Assembly: GCA_963843285.1 (NCBI GenBank)
Contig: CAWJJO010000001.1
Span: 124,001-188,000, forward strand
Reading direction: 5' to 3'
Source of the DNA: CAZDDB01 sp963843285
GTDB lineage: Bacteria > Acidobacteriota > HRBIN11 > JAKEFK01
DNA: 64,000 nt
The notes under the pieces are model-generated. The model made no database searches. It was not told the origin of the DNA and was given only the letters and a program-made list of their open reading frames with translations. This document shows, in pieces, positions 34,206-44,110 of this stretch. Every line of letters starts with the position of its first letter. Positions within the stretch are counted from its first letter, which is position 1. A program made the position numbers and the translations under genes.

Positions 34206-36894
34206 TCACTCATTTTTCATTGCGAAATCTCGCGAGAAGAAATCAAAAAACCGGCGTGGCTTAGGGAACCCTTCCAGAATCCATATATCCCCTTCCTGGC
34301 GTTCTACAGAAGTGATAAAACTTTTTCCGTCAGGAGCAAGACTGAACCCGCTCAAGGAGAAGTAGGAAAACCCGAGGTCCAGAATGGTTTTCTCTTTTCC
34401 TGTTTTTATGTCAATACCGGCCAGAACTGAATGGCGGTCTTCGCGCTGAAAGATGCCGTAGATCGTCTGCCCATCTTTTGACCATCCGCCTACCAGCGGA
34501 TTCGGTTTGTCCAGTAAGCGTGTTGTTTTACCATCCGGAGAAACAATAGAGAGACCATCTAAGGTGGGATAACTGATCCAATCTCCCATGGGAGACCAGC
34601 CCAGCGAATGTGAGTCCATTGCAGCGGTCGCAGACGATACGGCTTGGCTCAGTTTGACTGTCTCGCCGGCTCCGCCGGATCTCGTTTTGGCCAGCCAGAA
34701 GCCTTCCGTGGATTTTTCTACGAACGCAATCCATTCTCCATCCGGTGACCACGAGTGCCCGGCCAGTAGCACTCCAGTAGTAAGATACACAGGCGGCCCC
34801 CCGGCAACGTTTGAGATCCATAATGCATTTTTTTCCTTTTCTCCGTTCCGGTAATAGGAGATCCGCTGACCGTCAGGAGAAAACGTCGGACGTGAGAAAT
34901 CGGCCGTGAGATCCTCAAAATTCTTTTGAGTAACAAGTGGCCTTTGCCAGCCTTCCGTACGGCTGCACATCCAGATTTCAAATCCGCGAACGTAAGCATA
35001 TTGATCTCCATCGGGAGACCATGCAGGATCTTCTTCGTTTCGCGAAGTAACCAGCAGTTTGCGAACAGGAGATCCGTCCAGAGGGATTTCAACCAGATCG
35101 ATATTGTTTTCGTTAATCGTAAACGCAATTCTGTTCCCATCCGGAGAAACTGATGGAGAATAATAGTGCCCTCTATCAGTGAGACGGCGGATCCTTCCTG
35201 ATTTGGAATCTGCCATCCACAGAGAGAATTGTTTCTTCGGAAGCCATGCTGATAAAACAATATGTCTGCTGTCCGGCATCCAACTGACATAGCCTCCCGG
35301 AACGGGATCTGATAAATGCTGCAATAATCTCCAGGGTTTTCCCTTTGGGAACGGAAGAGATCCAGAGCTGGAGGGCATGGCCGATTTGGCTCGTTGGACG
35401 AAGAATAAAAGCGATTTTCGAACCATCTGGGGAAAACTTCATGGTCCCAATGCGATACTCCTTAGTGTCAAAAAGTGAAGAGGGATATCTGGCGGGTTTG
35501 CCGCCTGGAGGCGAAGAAACCCATAGCGTGATGGAATCACCCTCCGCACGGAGGAATACCAGAGTTTTTCCATCCGGTGAGATGGTTGCATCCTCCATTT
35601 CTTCCAACACCAGGTCTGCGGATCCGCCCGCTGGGCTAACAGACCGCAGATCAATCGCAGTATCTCCGTATGAGAAAAAGAAAATTCTCTTACCGTCCGG
35701 CGACCAAAACGGATTCACGCAATCTACCGGCAATTTGGTGATTTGAGCGGGGATAACCGCATCAAGGCTGCGCGAGAATATTTGCGAGATGCCGTTGACG
35801 TTTGCGTCGTACGCGATAGTCCGGCCATCCGGAGACCATGCTGCGTTATTCTCCAATCCGGCCTCCGTGGTCAGTGGAGTGAGACGATAAGAAGAAAGGT
35901 CTACGCCCGTTGAAGAAAAAAGGAGCGCTGCAATCAAAAATGCAGACGCAGGCAAAAGGAAGAATAGGGTTGCAAGCACCAAACGATTTGTCGTCCATTT
36001 TTTCGCCGGAAGTGCCGCCATAGACCCTGTAGATGTAGCTTCCGAAAGATGATCGCGCAAATTCCGCAGTTCATGATACAAATCAATCGTTGCACCGTAA
36101 CGCTGGTGCGGATCTTTTGCCAGGGTTCGTTCAATCGACCACCGCAGTGGAGCAGGAACTTTTGGATTGAGCGTAGCAATGGGCGTAGCCTCATCAGCGA
36201 CAATTGCAGAAAGTGTTTGAAACGATGTATTGTGAGCAAACGCCTGTTTGCCTGTCGCCATTTCGTAAAGCACCAGGCCCAGTGAAAATTGATCCGAACG
36301 AAAATCAGTCGGAAGGCTGCTGGCTTGTTCCGGACTCATGTAACGTACGGTTCCCAGAATGATTCCCGATTCCGTTAACTCAGCTGATGCGGTTTCCTCC
36401 TGCGGTCCTCCTATCTTGGGAAGCAACGGTTTGGCCAGTCCGAAGTCCAAAATTTTAACCCGACCCTCGCGGGTAATCATGATGTTTTCCGGCTTCAGAT
36501 CCCGGTGCACGATCCCCGCCTGATGAGCGGCAGCCAGACCGTCGGCGATCTGCACAGCAATATCAAGTAACTTTCGGATTGGCACAGCTCCTTTGATGAG
36601 CAACTTTCGCAGTGATTCGCCCTCGATTAATTCTGAAACGATGTAAGGAGTTCCGTTTTCAGATCCCATGTCGTAAACGGAAAGAATGTTGGGATGATTC
36701 AGCGCGCTGACCGCTTCCGCTTCGCGCTGGAACCGTTTCTGCCGCTCTGTATCACCAAGTACTTCAGTGGACAATACTTTGATCGCAACGTCTCTTTTTA
36801 ACCGGGGATCTTTCGCGCGATAGACCTCCCCCATTCCACCCGCACCGAGTGGAGCAACAATTTCGTAAGGGCCCAGGCGGGAGCCGGCTTGCAC
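34206..36894 (-). CDS. Ser/Thr kinase with TolB/WD40-type propeller, tandem copy 2, frameshifted
   Basis: The kinase half (GTG 36894; GAGGMG, HRDLKPEN, DFG, YMSPEQ) is nearly identical to tandem copy 1, and the propeller half is more diverged. The reading frame breaks near 35357-35361. There copy 1 reads codons for WILPFP, but copy 2 has one extra C, so the frame from 36894 ends at 35176 after unrelated residues, while the homologous propeller continues in the frame ending at 34206. With one base removed the product is about 895 residues. It is either a pseudogene or, more simply, an assembly indel. Recent duplication of copies 1 and 2 is clear. Confidence 0.8.
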
Positions 36895-37000
36895 AATGCC
36901 TATTCAATCATAATTGCAGAATTCCGTACAAGGAGTAAGAATCTTCGCGTGGTTTTGGCCGGTGTTGCAAACTGTATTCGATTATCACATATTTCGCGTT

Positions 37001-39571
37001 TTACTTCAGTCCTTCGATCACATAAAGGTCTGTCAGAGTGCGCAAGTACGCATAAGCATAGGTTTTTCCATCAGGTGTCAACTTCGGCCCGACAAAATGA
37101 ACGCCTATCGGGTCTGGAGGCATGAGTTCTTTCCATAATTGACGCCGTCCAGTCTGTAGATCAATTCGAAATACGCGCGAAGGGATTCCACTTTCCGCAT
37201 AGATCGCTCTTCCATCGGGGCTCCAAACCAGCGGAATCTCGCCTTGCTCCAATCCTTTGATCTCTCTTGGCTCTCCTCCTTCCACCGGATACAGCAAGTA
37301 GCCATTATCGTCGTCGTATGCGATAAAATGCTTCCCATCCAGCGAAACGGCCGCCGACGAATTGTCCGACACGTAAACTCCCTCTGGAGAAACGGGTTTC
37401 GGTTCCCCTCCTGCAATATCTTGAACGTAAATTCGCTCCTTGCCTCCAGTTTTTAGGGCGCAAAACAGAATCTGTTTCCCATCCGGAAAAAATGCAGCCG
37501 CGGATTCATCCCACCCTTGTGATAGAGTCCTGGCTTGACCGGCGCCGGTAGGTAGTAAAACGACGGCGCCTTTCAAAGTGGCAAGTACCCACTTGCCATC
37601 TGGCGATAAATCGGATGGCCAGCCATCTCCCAGACGAACCGCATCAGGAGAATCCACATTTCGTATGTAAACACCTCGGTCAGGCTCCCCCGCACGATCA
37701 GCGTTTTCAGTGAAGAGTAATACCTTTCCATCATCCGATATATCCACAAGAATGGATCCGGATAGCCAGGACACATCCCGTTCCTTTCCTTCCGAAGGAG
37801 AGAAATAAACCATTCCAGCTCTGGTCTCTCCGCGATTTAGTAGTACAAGACCATCCTTCGATATATCAAACAAACGGAAACGTCCGTTTAGGGGAAGCAC
37901 TTCTCTAAATTGGCCGGTGAGGGTTACCGCGCAAAGCACCTGCCCCGTTCCTTTTTTAGGACGTGAACCGAACCAGACCTCATCACCTGCTGCTGAAAAT
38001 GACAGCCCCATGCCTGCTGAGCCGGTGGTCATGTCGGCTTCATACAGTTTTTTCGCTTTTCCATTTAGATCTACCACGTATACAGAACCAATACCGGGCA
38101 CTCGCATTTCAATGAATGCGATGAGATCCCCCTTTGGTGAAAAACTGATCTCCCCAAGGTAGTGCTGTGACCTGTATAGCTCCTTTCCAATAGGAAACTC
38201 GATTCTATTTTGGTGGATAACGGCCAATCCTTTTCCATCCGGAGACCAATCCGCATCTCTTACACTTTCCAAAAGCTCGCGCGGGACTCCACCTGCAAAG
38301 GGCATCTGAGCCAGAACATTCGCTTTCAGCAGAACCGCAAGGTTTCCATTTGACGAAACCGAGAGAACCTTCGCGTTTTTCAGACCCACGGAACGGGCCT
38401 CGGGGCTTCCGAGTCTCGAGAAATAAGCCTCCTGGAAATTCACACCCCAGTCGGCACTGTATACCAGTGTTTGCCCATCCGGAGAGAACGCTGCTCCATC
38501 GACATATCCTCTGCGGAAAGTCATTCGCTCCCACGAAAATGCCGGCGATTGAGAAGGGTACGCGGGACTTGCACCGGTTTGTCTGGTTCCCCATTTTTTC
38601 CCCGCGTAAAAGAATCCAAACGCAACAACCGAAAGCAGAGCAAAAGCAGCCGTATATCGGATTAGATTAGCGGTGGGTGCCACTGCGCGGACAGTTGTCG
38701 TTGTACCCGATGACGTGGAAAGGGCTTCCAGCGCAAATGCCAGATCGCTTGTTGATTGAAACCGGTGGTCCGGATCTTTTTCCAAACAACGGCGAATGAT
38801 TCGTTCTAAACCTGGAGGAATGTTGGAATTCGTTTGCGTCAGATCGGGAGGATCCGATTTTAGAATAGCGTGCATGACTTCCACATGCGATTCGCCTTGA
38901 AATGGCCGCTTTCCGGAAAGCATTTCGTGCAAAACGGAGCCGAATGCAAAGATGTCTGACTGGTGATCCACTTTCTGGCCAAGAACCTGTTCGGGCGCCA
39001 TATACACGACTGTTCCCAGGACAGCGCCAGGTTCGGTTTGATGTGTTGCAGTTGTTGCCTGTGTTAGCTGGCTGCCGGAGACTTCAGGGTGAATTAGCTT
39101 CGCTAAACCAAAATCCAGAATCTTGATACGCCCGTCTTTGGTAATAAAGAGGTTTTCCGGTTTTAAGTCGCGGTGTACGATCTCCTTTTCATGAGCCGCT
39201 GAAAGTCCATGGGCAATTTGTAGCGCAAAATCAATCGCTTTCCGAATTGGAAGCGGTCCATCGTTTAGTTTTCGTCGCAGAGTATCTCCCTGCAACAATT
39301 CACTCACGAGATACGGAACATTATTTTCCGTTCCGATATCGTAAATAGATAAAATGTTGGGATGGTTCAGCGCGCCTGCAGCGCGCGCTTCATGCTCAAA
39401 GCGTGTCAGACGCTCAGAATCATTCGCAAAGTGCGAAGGCAGGATCTTAACGGCAACTTCCCGTCCGATCCTGGGATCTCGCGCCCGATAGACTTCCCCC
39501 ATTCCTCCCGCACCGAGTGGAGCAACAATTTCATATCGTCCCAAACCAGAGCCCGCTTGCATTGCTGACAT
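37001..39571 (-). CDS. Ser/Thr kinase with TolB/WD40-type propeller, tandem copy 3
   Basis: 856 residues, intact. The kinase domain (about 12-275) has GAGGMG, AVKILP, HRDLKPEN, DFG and YMAPEQ. A membrane helix lies near residues 308-325. The C-terminal propeller carries repeated blades such as FSPDGQTLVYS, DWSPDGKGLAVI and LTPDGKTYAYA. It is clearly more diverged from copies 1 and 2 than they are from each other. All three genes point the same way, and the TonB-dependent receptor gene lies upstream of this one on the same strand. It probably senses envelope ligands through the propeller and signals by phosphorylation. Confidence 0.92.
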   Translation of the reverse strand: MSAMQAGSGLGRYEIVAPLGAGGMGEVYRARDPRIGREVAVKILPSHFANDSERLTRFEHEARAAGALNHPNILSIYDIGTENNVPYLVSELLQGDTLRRKLNDGPLPIRKAIDFALQIAHGLSAAHEKEIVHRDLKPENLFITKDGRIKILDFGLAKLIHPEVSGSQLTQATTATHQTEPGAVLGTVVYMAPEQVLGQKVDHQSDIFAFGSVLHEMLSGKRPFQGESHVEVMHAILKSDPPDLTQTNSNIPPGLERIIRRCLEKDPDHRFQSTSDLAFALEALSTSSGTTTTVRAVAPTANLIRYTAAFALLSVVAFGFFYAGKKWGTRQTGASPAYPSQSPAFSWERMTFRRGYVDGAAFSPDGQTLVYSADWGVNFQEAYFSRLGSPEARSVGLKNAKVLSVSSNGNLAVLLKANVLAQMPFAGGVPRELLESVRDADWSPDGKGLAVIHQNRIEFPIGKELYRSQHYLGEISFSPKGDLIAFIEMRVPGIGSVYVVDLNGKAKKLYEADMTTGSAGMGLSFSAAGDEVWFGSRPKKGTGQVLCAVTLTGQFREVLPLNGRFRLFDISKDGLVLLNRGETRAGMVYFSPSEGKERDVSWLSGSILVDISDDGKVLLFTENADRAGEPDRGVYIRNVDSPDAVRLGDGWPSDLSPDGKWVLATLKGAVVLLPTGAGQARTLSQGWDESAAAFFPDGKQILFCALKTGGKERIYVQDIAGGEPKPVSPEGVYVSDNSSAAVSLDGKHFIAYDDDNGYLLYPVEGGEPREIKGLEQGEIPLVWSPDGRAIYAESGIPSRVFRIDLQTGRRQLWKELMPPDPIGVHFVGPKLTPDGKTYAYAYLRTLTDLYVIEGLK

Positions 39572-39597
39572 TCAACCACAAGCTTTTCATCTTCCGC

Positions 39598-39656
39598 AAG
39601 CAGGCGGGACGCCTGCGGCCCATAATTCAGGCTGGAAGCCTGCGCTCCAACTGGTT
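39598..39656. repeat. Repeat element, family F
   Basis: Two adjacent hairpin units, GCAGGCGGGACGCCTGC (39600-39616) and CAGGCTGGAAGCCTGCG, joined by GGCCCATAATT, end in CTCCAACTGG. The same composition occurs at 62757-62815. Confidence 0.65.
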
Positions 39657-39685
39657 TCCGGCGTTACAAACCGTTTTTGGAAAAG

Positions 39686-42604
39686 TTAGAACGAAAAGTT
39701 CAGTCCGATACGGAAGACGCGGGGGTCAATGATACTTTGCGGTTGCAGGAACTGACGAGTATCGACGCGGCCATCGATTTCCAGCACCGTGTTCGAGTTG
39801 AAGACATTAAACACGCTCAAAACCGCCCGGAGAGATCCAACCTTTCCCAGCGAAACTTGTTTTTCCACTTGCAGATCCAGGTAATAGACGGCATCCGTTC
39901 TCAGCTCATCAATGGGAGCTACCAGGCGGCTGTGGGATCCTTCCGCATAGCGATTCTCAAACAGAAAGCCCTTCTGTCGCAGCGGTACCACATGGCCGTT
40001 GTTGATCTTGAAGTAGACGCCTGCAGTGAAGTCTTTCGGAAGCTGATGCACACTGCTGATTTTAAAACTCCATTCCGAGCCGAGATTGCTGGTAAAATCA
40101 TCGGCGTAGAATCTGCCGCCCGTATTCTGAACATTGGTTGGATCCTGATACGAACCGCCAAATGTCGTGGAATTGTCGGCGAAGTGCAGTCTCTGCGTTT
40201 GCAAGGTTCCGGAGGCGCGAACCATCCATCCATGAGACATTCTCTTATTCAAGGTTAGCTCCAATCCATCGTACGTGCGCGTGCGGCCGTTTGTATTCAA
40301 GAGTATAAGCTGATCCTTGTCTAGAATCTCCTCCGAAAGCAAACACTCGGTGGTTTCAAACGTCTCTCCTGTTTCCGGATTCGTGACTGTGAGTGGCGCA
40401 CAATGGTAATCGAGTGAAGCGATTCCAGGGATGTAAGTATCCTGAATCCGGTCATATTTCCGGTGTGTGTACGTAATCGCAACAGACAGGTCTTTAACGA
40501 ACTCACGCTCAATGCCAACCAGGAATTCATCCGTTGTTTGTGACTCCAGGTCCGGATCCAGAACGCGGTGATTGGAGAACCCGCTGACGGTTGCGTCTGC
40601 ATCACCCGGAACCAAACCACCAAACGGTCCAACATAATATTCAGGAAAAACTTCATCCCGGGTAATAGTCCCGTCCCCGTTCAAATCGGCGTAATACGTA
40701 TAAAGTCCTGTGTAAGGATAGAATTGGCCGATCGGATTCACAAAAAGGGAGTAGAATGAGTCGATACTGTCATAGAAGCGCGCATAATTTCCCCGGATGA
40801 TTGTTTTCCCGCTTCCCGAGGCATCCCAGGTTGCGCCCAACCGCGGCGACACGTTTGTAAAACGGACGGGATCGGAACCGGGGAATGAAAGCGCCGGCAG
40901 AAGGTCGGGCAAAAGAGAATTGGCAGGAGCGGTGCTGGCATGATTGTACACGGATTGGGTATTGAAACGCAGTCCGAGATTCAATGTTACGCGGTTCAAA
41001 CGCCACGTATCGCCGGCGTAGATTCCAAGACTTTCGACCACGTGGCGCGGATGCCATTCGTACCGGAGTCTCGCAACACCTTCTCCAAGGCTTGGATCTC
41101 CGCGCTGTCCGACGAAATCGTAGAGAAATACATCTCCTCCATACTGGCTGCTCGATTGAGCGGATGTAAACTTGTACGCAAACCCAAACTTGAATTCGTG
41201 GTCACCTAGTCTGTTTGGAGCAAAAGCATTCGTATCTACATTGACGTTGTATTGAGGCCTTCTGATGTTGGCCCAAAACGATCCATTCTCCCACCAAAAG
41301 TCATCGTTGATCCGCTGTACAGGCTGCGCATCGGGTCCGATTCCAGCGTTCGGAAAAAACGAAAAGGGTCCGTTCAGATAAGCAAGCTTGATATCCACGA
41401 ACCAGCTTGAATTGGGAGTCCATGCATGTTCTACCTTGTAATTCCCGCCGCTTCCATCCTGATAGAGCGCTGCCTCCGGCGAAAGTTGACTTGGCCAGGT
41501 GAAGAAAAGATTAGTTCGCTGTTTCCGGTCGCGGAAAAATTGAAAGTTTGTTTCATTGTTCATGTTCGCCGAGAAATTGAGTTTGAGGTTGTAATGACTC
41601 AAATCGAAGAGGACCGGATCGGATCCGGCGATTGTGCCGTTGGGAGCAAGAAATGCGGTACTGATGTTGGAGATGCGCTGAATTCTATACGCGCCCCAGA
41701 TCCATAATTTGTCTTTGATAATCGGACCTCCCAGATCTCCTCCGTACTCGTAAAGGTTGTCAATCTTTGTTGGACTGAGGAAGTTTTGGGCTCTCAGCTC
41801 GTCATCGACGTTGTCACCTTGCAGATGATGATCGGTAAAGAAAACGGAGCCCTGACCAGACCACCGGTTTCCCGCGCGTTTGGTTACAAAGTTCAGGACA
41901 ACACCTCCGGTTGCGATCGATGGATCTCCGCCTCCGGTTGTAACCTGAATCTCCTCAAACGATCCGAAATCGAAATAAGCGGGCGTTGCGCCACGCGCAA
42001 CCGGATCGGTGATGTTGATGCCGTCGTAGCTGTAAATGTTTTGCGAAAAGGAACCGCCGCGTGCAATGAACAGTGCTTGCTGACCCGAAGCGGTTCCCCC
42101 CACGTTCACGCGGTTCACATCGATGCCCGGCACTTGATCCAGAATCGACCACGGATCACGCGCGTTAGGAACGCTGTTCAAATGCGTCTCGTCAAACACA
42201 GTCCATGTGCCGGTCTTTTTTGTGTCGACAAGAGATGTTTCGGCTTTTACAACAATCGTTTCCTGGAACGCTTCGCGCAAAATGACATCCAGATTGACAG
42301 AGTCTCCGGTGCTGACAGGAATCTCTTCCTCCTTTACTTCGGTAAAACCCTGTAGAGAAAAAGTAATTGCGTATTTTCCCGGAAGCAGAGCCGTGAAGCG
42401 GTAAGCGCCCATGTCTCCGGTATAGACAACTCTTGAGCCGGAACCTTCTCCTTCCAGCGTTACCATCACACCGGGAAGCGGTACTTGAGCGGCATCCGAA
42501 ACGTTCCCGTAAATCGAACCAGTATTGTGGGTAATTTGAGCCCGGGCCGCAGCAGGTAAAAGAGCAACTACAAGAACCAGTACACACCGAACTTGTAAGC
42601 TCAC
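39686..42604 (-). CDS. Oar-like TonB-dependent outer-membrane receptor
   Basis: About 972 residues from the GTG at 42604, which follows AAGGGG by 6 nt. A longer frame to 42685 adds 27 residues before the signal peptide. The signal peptide (CVLVLVVALLPAAARA) is followed by a CarboxypepD-regulatory-like domain (about 25-105; GSIYGNVSDAAQVPLPGVMVTLEG), a plug domain and a large beta-barrel ending in phenylalanine (GLNFSF). Such receptors, expanded in acidobacteria, import or sense polymers or peptides. No clear TonB box is seen. No SusD-like partner is encoded next to it. It lies upstream of kinase copy 3. Confidence 0.88.
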   Translation of the reverse strand: MSLQVRCVLVLVVALLPAAARAQITHNTGSIYGNVSDAAQVPLPGVMVTLEGEGSGSRVVYTGDMGAYRFTALLPGKYAITFSLQGFTEVKEEEIPVSTGDSVNLDVILREAFQETIVVKAETSLVDTKKTGTWTVFDETHLNSVPNARDPWSILDQVPGIDVNRVNVGGTASGQQALFIARGGSFSQNIYSYDGINITDPVARGATPAYFDFGSFEEIQVTTGGGDPSIATGGVVLNFVTKRAGNRWSGQGSVFFTDHHLQGDNVDDELRAQNFLSPTKIDNLYEYGGDLGGPIIKDKLWIWGAYRIQRISNISTAFLAPNGTIAGSDPVLFDLSHYNLKLNFSANMNNETNFQFFRDRKQRTNLFFTWPSQLSPEAALYQDGSGGNYKVEHAWTPNSSWFVDIKLAYLNGPFSFFPNAGIGPDAQPVQRINDDFWWENGSFWANIRRPQYNVNVDTNAFAPNRLGDHEFKFGFAYKFTSAQSSSQYGGDVFLYDFVGQRGDPSLGEGVARLRYEWHPRHVVESLGIYAGDTWRLNRVTLNLGLRFNTQSVYNHASTAPANSLLPDLLPALSFPGSDPVRFTNVSPRLGATWDASGSGKTIIRGNYARFYDSIDSFYSLFVNPIGQFYPYTGLYTYYADLNGDGTITRDEVFPEYYVGPFGGLVPGDADATVSGFSNHRVLDPDLESQTTDEFLVGIEREFVKDLSVAITYTHRKYDRIQDTYIPGIASLDYHCAPLTVTNPETGETFETTECLLSEEILDKDQLILLNTNGRTRTYDGLELTLNKRMSHGWMVRASGTLQTQRLHFADNSTTFGGSYQDPTNVQNTGGRFYADDFTSNLGSEWSFKISSVHQLPKDFTAGVYFKINNGHVVPLRQKGFLFENRYAEGSHSRLVAPIDELRTDAVYYLDLQVEKQVSLGKVGSLRAVLSVFNVFNSNTVLEIDGRVDTRQFLQPQSIIDPRVFRIGLNFSF

Positions 42605-42838
42605 AGTCCGCCCCTTGTTAGCAACATCATACACCTCATACCATGCAAAATGTATTCCGCGTTGAGAGATCGAACCTTGAGTCAATTGAAGCCGGTCTGC
42701 TCCTGCCGGATCGCAATCAGTTTGATAGTTTCATTATCCAACGGATAGTTCAATCTAACCGATTTTATAACAGGATTTCCTCGAGCCAATGATTCTCAAA
42801 TGCTGGCAAGTAATTTGCTAAATGCTAAGTAGGAGAAA

Positions 42839-43672
42839 ATGGAAATGTTCCGGCTTCTGTCGCTTTCAGTGGTACTCGCCCTGACTTTATTTCCGTTGAT
42901 CGCTCTGGCCGAAACCTCCACAGTGGTTTTGTCGTTAGAAGAAAAGGAAGAATTTCTGCAAAATGGCAAAATCCTATCCATGAAATCTCTTTCGACCGGT
43001 ACCACCAACTCCCGGCGCGCCAAGCTGGAATACAACGGCGTGATTCACAATGCGCACATCCAGACCATTAACGAAAGCAAACACTTGTTTCAGTCCTTAG
43101 CCGGCAGCGAGATGAACTTCCGCGATTATTACGGATTCAACATCGCTGCATACAAATTGGATAAACTTTTGGGATTGAACATGACTCCTCCTTCCGTGGA
43201 GCGAAAGGTGGAAGGAGAGCGCGCGGCGGTCACCTGGTGGGTCGACGATGTCGCAATGATGGAGCTCGACAGGGTACGCAACAATATTCAACCACCGGAT
43301 CCCGTAAACTGGGCCAAACAGGCCTGCATCGTCCATATCATAAACGAGTTGATCTATGATACCGACGCCAACATGGGAAACCTCTTGATCACAAAAGATT
43401 GGAAGATCTGGATGGTCGACCGCACACGCGCATTCCGTAGAAACGAGGATCTCCAGAATCCAAAGAACCTGACTCATTGCGAACGGAGGTTGCTCAGCAA
43501 ACTCCGTGATCTGAATCAGGCAACACTGGAGAAGGAACTGGGAAACACACTCAACAAGGCGGAGATCGAAGGACTCGAGGCACGCAGACGGTTGATCGTT
43601 GCCTACTTCGATACTCAAATCGCCGCTCAAGGTGAAGCTGCGGTCCTCTTCGACCTTCCCGGGCGAAACTAA
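42839..43672 (+). CDS. Exported PI4K/HipA-like pseudokinase-like paralogue
   Basis: 277 residues, homologous along its length to the protein at 2-712, but with a signal peptide (about 1-24, ending IALAE). The catalytic end is kept: D176-A-N178-M-G-N181 and D194-R195. However the nucleotide-binding lysine is glutamine (Q75, aligned with K36 of the other copy) and the helix-C glutamate is asparagine (N101 versus E63). The metal-binding DH became DR. It may be a pseudokinase or use a rewired site. AGGAG precedes two Met codons (42839, 42845), and the second has the better spacing. An extracytoplasmic location would be unusual for an ATP-using enzyme. Confidence 0.7.
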   Translation: MEMFRLLSLSVVLALTLFPLIALAETSTVVLSLEEKEEFLQNGKILSMKSLSTGTTNSRRAKLEYNGVIHNAHIQTINESKHLFQSLAGSEMNFRDYYGFNIAAYKLDKLLGLNMTPPSVERKVEGERAAVTWWVDDVAMMELDRVRNNIQPPDPVNWAKQACIVHIINELIYDTDANMGNLLITKDWKIWMVDRTRAFRRNEDLQNPKNLTHCERRLLSKLRDLNQATLEKELGNTLNKAEIEGLEARRRLIVAYFDTQIAAQGEAAVLFDLPGRN

Positions 43673-43701
43673 CGCCGCTCTCCTTCTCTAATTCATTCGA
43701 G

Positions 43702-43790
43702 ACGCTCTCCTCTTGCATCTGATGTAAAATCTGGGGGAGAGCCATGAATCCGAGATTGGTGACGATTGCGGGTGCCCGCAACAGGGAACG
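43702..43790 (+). repeat. Left copy of direct repeat flanking the toxin-antitoxin module
   Basis: 89 bp that match 44539-44624 (roughly 90 percent identical by eye). It covers the leader and first codons of the FHA-sigma54 activator gene. It contains CTCTCCTCTTGCATCTGATG and an ATG at 43744. Confidence 0.8.
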
Positions 43791-43803
43791 CTCTCGAACT
43801 TGA
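43744..43803 (+). pseudogene. Truncated duplicate start of the sigma-54 activator gene
   Basis: This 19-codon frame (MNPRLVTIAGARNRERSRT) copies the first residues of the activator (MNPKLVAIAGPQQG) and then ends at a TGA as the toxin-antitoxin region begins. It is a remnant of the activator start left upstream of the module. Confidence 0.65.
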
Positions 43804-43815
43804 TCATGTAGATTG

Positions 43816-43836
43816 CTATGATTAATATAATCATAG
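43816..43836. promoter_or_regulatory. Palindromic operator of the toxin-antitoxin operon
   Basis: CTATGATTA-ATA-TAATCATAG is a perfect 9-bp-arm palindrome ending 9 bp before the antitoxin ATG. It contains a TATAAT sequence at 43826-43831. Phd-type antitoxins autorepress at such sites. Confidence 0.65.
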
Positions 43837-43845
43837 AGGTGTGAA

Positions 43846-44109
43846 ATGACTCGACGAATTTCGGCAATGAATTTGAGAAAGCATCTGGGTCAAGTTATGA
43901 ATGAAGTTCAGTTGAGAGATGACAGCTATGTCATTGAGCGAGACGGGAAGGCCATGGCAGCGTTGATTCCCCTATGGAAGTTGGAGCAATTGGAAGAAAG
44001 AAGAAAACGGTTTTGGAACAAGGTTGGCGAGTTTAGAAGAGCGGCGAAGAAGACAAAGCGCCTGGAATTACTGATCCGTGAAGCGATGAGCCCGACAAAG
44101 GTCAGCTAA
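43846..44109 (+). CDS. Phd/YefM family antitoxin
   Basis: 87 residues. The N-terminus (about 1-55; MTRRISAMNLRKHLGQVMNEVQLRDDSYVIERDGKAMAALI) is a typical Phd/YefM DNA-binding domain. The C-terminal helices would bind the toxin. It is expected to neutralise the PIN toxin and repress the operon at the palindrome just upstream. GAGGTG precedes the ATG. The toxin GTG starts 1 bp after its stop, so translation is coupled. Confidence 0.88.
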   Translation: MTRRISAMNLRKHLGQVMNEVQLRDDSYVIERDGKAMAALIPLWKLEQLEERRKRFWNKVGEFRRAAKKTKRLELLIREAMSPTKVS

Positions 44110-44110
44110 A

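Noticed and set aside
34206..36894. A real gene split into a kinase and a separate propeller gene
   Set aside because: The two frames join exactly at a single extra base relative to the intact paralogue, and the downstream frame has no start site or ribosome-binding site.
31268..39571. A transposon or prophage carrying the tandem kinases
   Set aside because: No transposase, integrase, phage gene or terminal repeat bounds the cluster.
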